Part shown: positions 59,962 to 64,000 of the stretch, in pieces
Numbering within the stretch: position 1 is the stretch's first letter
Layout of the letters: each line of letters begins with the position of its first letter
Position numbers and translations under genes: made by a program
Notes under the pieces: model-generated
What the model was told of the DNA's origin: nothing
Databases searched by the model: none
Seen by the model: the letters and a program-made list of their open reading frames with translations, nothing else
Origin: CBDFKY01 sp965248995
GTDB taxonomy: Bacteria > Pseudomonadota > Alphaproteobacteria > Rickettsiales > UBA998
Assembly: GCA_965248995.1 (NCBI GenBank)
Contig: CBDFKY010000014.1
Coordinates: forward strand, 1-64,000
DNA: 64,000 nt
Direction of reading: 5' to 3'

Positions 59962-60360
59962 TCATGCGTGCCGGCCGGGTGGCGTATCCTTCCCGGCCAT
60001 CAGCCGCTGGCTGAGCTGCCTTGCTTCCTCACTCGCCGCCATTCGGTTCGTAATGGATGGAACTTTTTGAAGTTGAATGATAAATTCTTCCGGCCTGTCT
60101 TCCGGTTTCAGCAGGATCTTGAAATCCCTCAACTGGTTTTCCACTTCTCCCACATTTTCCGCGGACTCCTGCTTTTGTCCGACGCTCCACGTATGGTTTC
60201 CGAATCCGCGGGCGGCCACCAGCCTTGTGATGATCGCCAGATCGCCGTGATTGATCCCGTGGACTTCGATCGCCACGCACGTGTCGGAACGTTCGTCATG
60301 ATCCGGCGATTCCTGCGTTTCCAGCGTGACGATGATTTCCTTTGTGATTTCCTTTGCCAT
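59962..60360 (-). CDS. small hydrophilic protein of unknown function
   Basis: A 132-residue acidic protein. The start at 60360 has AAGGA seven bases upstream; the ATG at 60375 overlaps the end of the barrel gene by four bases. It has beta-like segments (EIIVTLETQESP, CVAIEVHGINHGDLAII) and a helical C-terminus. I recognise no domain. It is the third gene of a minus-strand group with the AlgK-like and barrel genes and precedes the second desulfurase by 25 bases. A link with polysaccharide export is possible from position only. Confidence 0.6.
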   Translation of the reverse strand: MAKEITKEIIVTLETQESPDHDERSDTCVAIEVHGINHGDLAIITRLVAARGFGNHTWSVGQKQESAENVGEVENQLRDFKILLKPEDRPEEFIIQLQKVPSITNRMAASEEARQLSQRLMAGKDTPPGRHA

Positions 60361-60371
60361 GCTCGATTCCT

Positions 60372-61634
60372 TCAATATTTCATGCCGACCAGCATCATCA
60401 CCCCGTTGTCGGTATAGCGGGCTCTTTGCTCATCGGAAGTGCGGTGCGCGAATTCATATTCTCCCCGCAGGTAGAGCGGCGCGGCGATATCGTAAGTGAC
60501 GCCGAGCACGCTCTCATACAGATGATCGTCCCGGTTCGTCCGGCCGCTCGCCGGATTGATGCTGAAATCATACTCCGAATAGCGCCCCAGCAGGTCGGCG
60601 TTCCACTGGGTGGTCAGGCTGTGGTAAAACGTGGCGCTCGCGGTGGTCTGTACCGCGCCGGAAGCGCCCAGCAGCGAGTTTTCCACCGCGCTGCGGGCCG
60701 CCGTCGCTTCCATCCGATTCTTCTCGTTGAAGCGGTAGGCGGCCTGCCCGTCGAAACCGAACGTGTCGACGTCCGGCAGGAAACCGTTGTCGTAATCCTG
60801 CATGAGCCAGCCGACGCGGGCGGCCAGGTAATCGGGGTCCAGTTCGGGGTTGTTCAGCTGCAACCCGCCGTAAATCCCCCCGCCCGTGGAATCGCGCCCG
60901 TAACGGGCGGAGGCGTCGACCTGCGTGCGGTAGGTGCGGCGATTGAGGTCCCCGGCGACGAACGGCATGACATGCGGACGGACGACGTACCCCAGCTGCG
61001 CGGTGCCGATCAGTTCGTACCGGTCGCGGTCGTCCTGAATGATGCGTCGCCCGTTGGTGTCATCCTGGTTCTGGTAATCGAAATAGACGGCCTTCGCCCC
61101 TGCCCGCGCCTGCCAGTCGTCACCGACGGGGGTCTGGACGTCGGCGCCGACATCCCCGGTGTAATAGACTGTCGGTTCACTGGCGCGGCGGTCCGGCTCG
61201 CTCAGATCGGTGGAGAACCCGCCGACTTCGACGTGATCGCGCCGCCATGCACCGTGCACCTGCACCAGCGCGTCGCCGCCGAGGCCGATATCGGCGGTGC
61301 CATTCACTCCCCCGTCGACGAAGTCGTTATCGTCCTTGTCCAGGTAATGCCCCGCTTTCAGCCCGCCCTTGACCGTGAAATCGGTGACGTCCTTTTTCGA
61401 ACGGACGGCGAAACCGGGATTGACGACGGTGATGAAATCGTCGGATTCGTTGCTTTGCTCGCGGTAAATATTGCTGCGGTATTGTACGCCCGCCGTGCCT
61501 CCATACGTCAGCTTCACGTCCGCCTGCGGCGGCTGCGGGCCGGTCGCCCCCGCGACAGTCGGGGCGGCCTGCGCGACGACGGCCAGTAGGGCGGTGACCA
61601 GAAAACAGCACACATTCACTCTCATTCGTCTCAC
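60372..61634 (-). CDS. outer-membrane beta-barrel protein of an exopolysaccharide locus
   Basis: A 420-residue protein with a signal peptide (cleaved near VVAQAAPTVA, about residue 23) followed by alternating amphipathic beta-strands and a C-terminal strand ending in GMKY, as in outer-membrane barrels. It resembles the EpsL/BBP2-type porins found with exopolysaccharide clusters. Its position directly after the AlgK-like lipoprotein gene, overlapping it by four bases (ATGA), suggests that it is the export pore, taking the place of AlgE. No sequence motif proves the substrate. Confidence 0.75.
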   Translation of the reverse strand: MRRMRVNVCCFLVTALLAVVAQAAPTVAGATGPQPPQADVKLTYGGTAGVQYRSNIYREQSNESDDFITVVNPGFAVRSKKDVTDFTVKGGLKAGHYLDKDDNDFVDGGVNGTADIGLGGDALVQVHGAWRRDHVEVGGFSTDLSEPDRRASEPTVYYTGDVGADVQTPVGDDWQARAGAKAVYFDYQNQDDTNGRRIIQDDRDRYELIGTAQLGYVVRPHVMPFVAGDLNRRTYRTQVDASARYGRDSTGGGIYGGLQLNNPELDPDYLAARVGWLMQDYDNGFLPDVDTFGFDGQAAYRFNEKNRMEATAARSAVENSLLGASGAVQTTASATFYHSLTTQWNADLLGRYSEYDFSINPASGRTNRDDHLYESVLGVTYDIAAPLYLRGEYEFAHRTSDEQRARYTDNGVMMLVGMKY

Positions 61635-63280
61635 GGCGCTTCCTCCGCGTGTAAGCTGGTTAAAACGGCATCGGCGCTGCGGTTGCCGCCGGCCGCGGAA
61701 CGGGACAGCCAGGCCCTCGCTTTAGCGATATCCTTTTGTACTCCAAGTCCCTGCGCATAGGCAAGCCCGGTCGCGTACTCCGCTTCCGCATCCTTGGCTT
61801 TCGCGGCTTTCATCATCCAGTCGAAAGCGGCGCGGAAATCCTGTTTCACCCCCTCACCGCTGGCATACAGGCGGGAAAGTCGCTTCATGGCGTCGACATA
61901 CCCCCTGCCCGCCGCGTTGCGTAAAAGCGTCAGCCCTTCCTCGTAATGCCCGAAATTGACGAAGCCGTCACCGACCACGAAATAGCGCTGCGGCGTGGGA
62001 ATTTCCGGATGGGCCCGCAGGTTCGCCGCTGCTTCCTGCACTTCGGTAAGGGACTGGAATTTGTGCCCGCCGCGATTGAGCCGCACCAGCGCCTGATAGG
62101 CTTCTTTTTTAGCGCGCGCATCCATTTTATCCTGATATGCCAGCATGGCGGGATCACGGACCGCCATGCCCTTTTCGTAATACACGGCCGCCAGATCGTT
62201 ATCCTCCGGCGTGTTCTGGATCTGCAGGAACCGCATGACGCGGTAATTCTGGGTGGGGTCTTCCGCCACGGCCCTGTCGAACCACGCCGCCGCGACCTTC
62301 AGGTCCCTTTCCACCCCGTGACCGACGGCATACGCCTTGCCGAGATTGATCCGCACATGCACGGCGGGCTGATGGACGCGCACCCGCAGGGCCTCCTCGC
62401 GCTTCCACCATCCGACCTCCTTCACCGGATCGGGACGGAGCCAGCCGCCCTCCGCATAGGCGAGGCTGAGCAGCCGCGCCGCGCCCGCATTGCCCGCATC
62501 CGCCAGATGGGTGTAATATTTGAGGGCTTTGTTATGATCCGGCGCGACGCCGTTACCGGTCCGGTAAAACTCGGCGAGCGGCCAGTACGCCCCCTGATCG
62601 CCGAGGAGAATGGCCTGTTCGTAATGCCGCACTGCCAGTACCGGGTTATACTGACCGGCGTTCGGGTTGGCATAGATCTCCCCGAGGGAGGCATGGGCGG
62701 TCCTGTCGCCGAGCACTAGCGCCTGATTATATTCGGCGATCGCTTCCCGGATCAGGCGAGGCCCGTCCGGGTTATGCTGGAGCACGTAGATCTCGCCGAG
62801 CAGCGCCTTGGCCGGCGTATAGCTGAGATAAATGGGTTTCAACAGTCCTACGGCTTCTTCCGGCCGGTTCTGCGCCAGCGCGTAATCCGCCAGGATACGC
62901 GTCGCCTGCGGATCCCCGAGTTTGTGCGCAGTATAGAGCAGGTTCAGGCTTTTCGCGTCGAACTGGTTGCCATTCTCGAACCGCAGCACCTTGCCGTATT
63001 CGCGGTAGGCGGCGGAGCGGATGTCGTTCGGGATACCGGGGCGGGCCGCCGCCGTCAGGTCGGTCTTGGCCTTCAGGATATCGGTCGGCGTATAGAAAAT
63101 CCCTTCATTCAGTTCTCGGCTGCCCGGCGTCTCCACCAGCGTAATGCTGTTGTCGAACAGCGGCGTGGTCGTGACGGGGCCCGGCAGGTAGGCGGTAAGC
63201 GTCGCTTCTTCGGCGCAGGCGGATAAAAGCAGCATCAGCCCGGCAGAAACAAGCCATCCGTATCGCCCCTCCCCTGTCAT
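61631..63280 (-). CDS. AlgK-like lipoprotein with Sel1/TPR repeats
   Basis: A 549-residue lipoprotein (start at 63280; the upstream extension to 63643 is unlikely). The lipobox LLLSAC places the lipidated cysteine at 22. The rest is a series of Sel1-type TPR repeats (for example GDRTAHASLGEIYANPNAGQ, GNAGAARLLSLAYAEGG and DAEAEYATGLAYAQGLGVQK), as in AlgK, the periplasmic scaffold of alginate export, which positions the outer-membrane pore. It is divergent from an Alg8-like synthase at 63392 and overlaps the barrel gene. Together these suggest an alginate-like polysaccharide system. Confidence 0.8.
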   Translation of the reverse strand: MTGEGRYGWLVSAGLMLLLSACAEEATLTAYLPGPVTTTPLFDNSITLVETPGSRELNEGIFYTPTDILKAKTDLTAAARPGIPNDIRSAAYREYGKVLRFENGNQFDAKSLNLLYTAHKLGDPQATRILADYALAQNRPEEAVGLLKPIYLSYTPAKALLGEIYVLQHNPDGPRLIREAIAEYNQALVLGDRTAHASLGEIYANPNAGQYNPVLAVRHYEQAILLGDQGAYWPLAEFYRTGNGVAPDHNKALKYYTHLADAGNAGAARLLSLAYAEGGWLRPDPVKEVGWWKREEALRVRVHQPAVHVRINLGKAYAVGHGVERDLKVAAAWFDRAVAEDPTQNYRVMRFLQIQNTPEDNDLAAVYYEKGMAVRDPAMLAYQDKMDARAKKEAYQALVRLNRGGHKFQSLTEVQEAAANLRAHPEIPTPQRYFVVGDGFVNFGHYEEGLTLLRNAAGRGYVDAMKRLSRLYASGEGVKQDFRAAFDWMMKAAKAKDAEAEYATGLAYAQGLGVQKDIAKARAWLSRSAAGGNRSADAVLTSLHAEEAP

Positions 63281-63391
63281 ATTAAACCTTACGTTTACCT
63301 TTGTTGCATAGACTTGCCTTATAGCGCGATTCTGGTAGAAGACGCAAGAGCGCTTTGCCGACCTCCTTCTCTCCGATATCATCCTGTTTTC

Positions 63392-64000
63392 ATGCCGAAC
63401 TTCACCACGCTTCCCGCCCACGCCGCCTATCTCCTCCTGCTGCTCGCCACGGCGTGCATGCTGCCGGAAGCAGTATGGGATCCGAACGCGAAAGAATTCA
63501 TGTTCCTTTTCGGCGGCATCGCCGTCTGGCGCTACAGCTGGGGCCTGACCAACCTGGTCCGTTTTTTCATTTATACCAAACATACCTTCCCGCGCTGGCG
63601 GCGCACAGCGGAAGCGATGGGAAAAGAGGGCCTGCCTCCCCACCTCTATCTCTTAGTGACCAGTTTCCGTATCGGTACCGAAACGACCCGCCGCGTGTAT
63701 GAAAGCGTCATCCATGAGGCCATGCATTACCAGCGCACGCACTGCCTGCCGGTGACCATCATCGCTTCCATCGTGGAGCGTTCGGACCAGTTTCTTATCA
63801 AGCAGGTGTTCGTCGCCGCCGCGCCGCTGCCGGACGCGGTGAAACTGGTGTTCGTGCGGATCGCCGGGACCGGCAAGCGGGACGCGCTGGCCTGCGGGTT
63901 CCGTTCCATCTCGTTCGCGAACCCGCCGAAAGGCTCGCTCGCCGCGGTGATCGACGGGGACAGCATGTTGCCAGCCGGTTCGCTCGCCCAGTGCTGTTCG
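63392..64000 (+). CDS. Alg8-like glycosyltransferase, 5' part (cut by window end)
   Basis: The frame runs from ATG 63392 without a stop to the end of the window (203 codons). It begins with two hydrophobic segments (AAYLLLLLATACML and FMFLFGGIAVWRYSWGLTNLV) and continues with LYLLVTSFRIGTETTRRVYES, a segment typical of Alg8, then the family-2 glycosyltransferase motifs GTGKRDALACGF and AAVIDGDS (UDP/GDP-sugar-binding Asp residues). Alg8 polymerises mannuronate at the inner membrane. The divergent AlgK-like gene supports the assignment; the polymer made here need not be alginate. Confidence 0.8.
   Translation, partial: MPNFTTLPAHAAYLLLLLATACMLPEAVWDPNAKEFMFLFGGIAVWRYSWGLTNLVRFFIYTKHTFPRWRRTAEAMGKEGLPPHLYLLVTSFRIGTETTRRVYESVIHEAMHYQRTHCLPVTIIASIVERSDQFLIKQVFVAAAPLPDAVKLVFVRIAGTGKRDALACGFRSISFANPPKGSLAAVIDGDSMLPAGSLAQCCS

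Noticed and set aside
59962..60360. Assigning the 132-residue protein a role in iron-sulfur metabolism because of the neighbouring desulfurases
   Set aside because: It has no cysteine cluster or known motif and overlaps the barrel gene side more closely; no function is supported.

Overview
The window reads as chromosomal DNA of a moderately GC-rich, probably deep-branching alphaproteobacterium. Evidence for this is the hemE-hemH pair, an FtsZ with a long linker and a DIPAFLRR tail, a Coq7 quinone hydroxylase, an LdtR-like MarR regulator and an orphan succinylarginine dihydrolase. No order can be assigned safely. No tRNA, rRNA, CRISPR array or prophage was seen.

Layout. 0-8.3 kb: housekeeping genes (suhB, efp, grxB, ftsZ, coq7, dsbB). 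8.3-8.7 kb: an AT-rich gap with DnaA-box-like sites, a candidate origin 2.8 kb from hemE. 8.7-13.6 kb: astB, a membrane SRPBCC protein, hemE, hemH. 13.7-16.9 kb: a calpain-like cysteine protease and two unknown genes. 17-21.3 kb: recJ, a cell-wall amidase, a short PrmA-like methyltransferase, pgsA. 21.5-34.4 kb: a Pel exopolysaccharide operon (epimerase, separate hydrolase and deacetylase genes in place of one pelA, pelB, pelD, pelE, pelF) with no pelC or pelG in the window. 34.5-51 kb: ordinary genes (tatA, ligA-cybB-yceI-thiE operon, an LdtR-like regulator, glnE, a membrane-phosphatase fusion, bcp, an MnmC-type oxidase, terC) crowded with small mobile repeats. 51.6-60 kb: ilvE, gmhB, a YdcF-like gene, rpe, hisA, hisF, two cysteine desulfurases. 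60-64 kb: the start of a second, alginate-like exopolysaccharide locus (AlgK-like lipoprotein and beta-barrel on the minus strand, Alg8-like synthase on the plus strand, cut by the window end).

The most unusual feature is a family of about 113-bp twin-hairpin elements with TA target duplications: nine copies of one type plus two elements of the same architecture but different sequence. One copy splits a small gene, and removing the element plus one TA restores the reading frame. Another cluster sits in the stop codon of terC and adds the tail YSHSD. One copy is itself split by an 886-bp IS630-family element. A separate class of GC-rich palindromic repeats is inserted in frame in glnE, ligA and the N-terminus of a YceI protein, resembling in principle the Rickettsia palindromic elements. 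The window therefore records several layers of selfish repeats in a genome that otherwise makes at least two extracellular polysaccharides, one with a c-di-GMP receptor (PelD).
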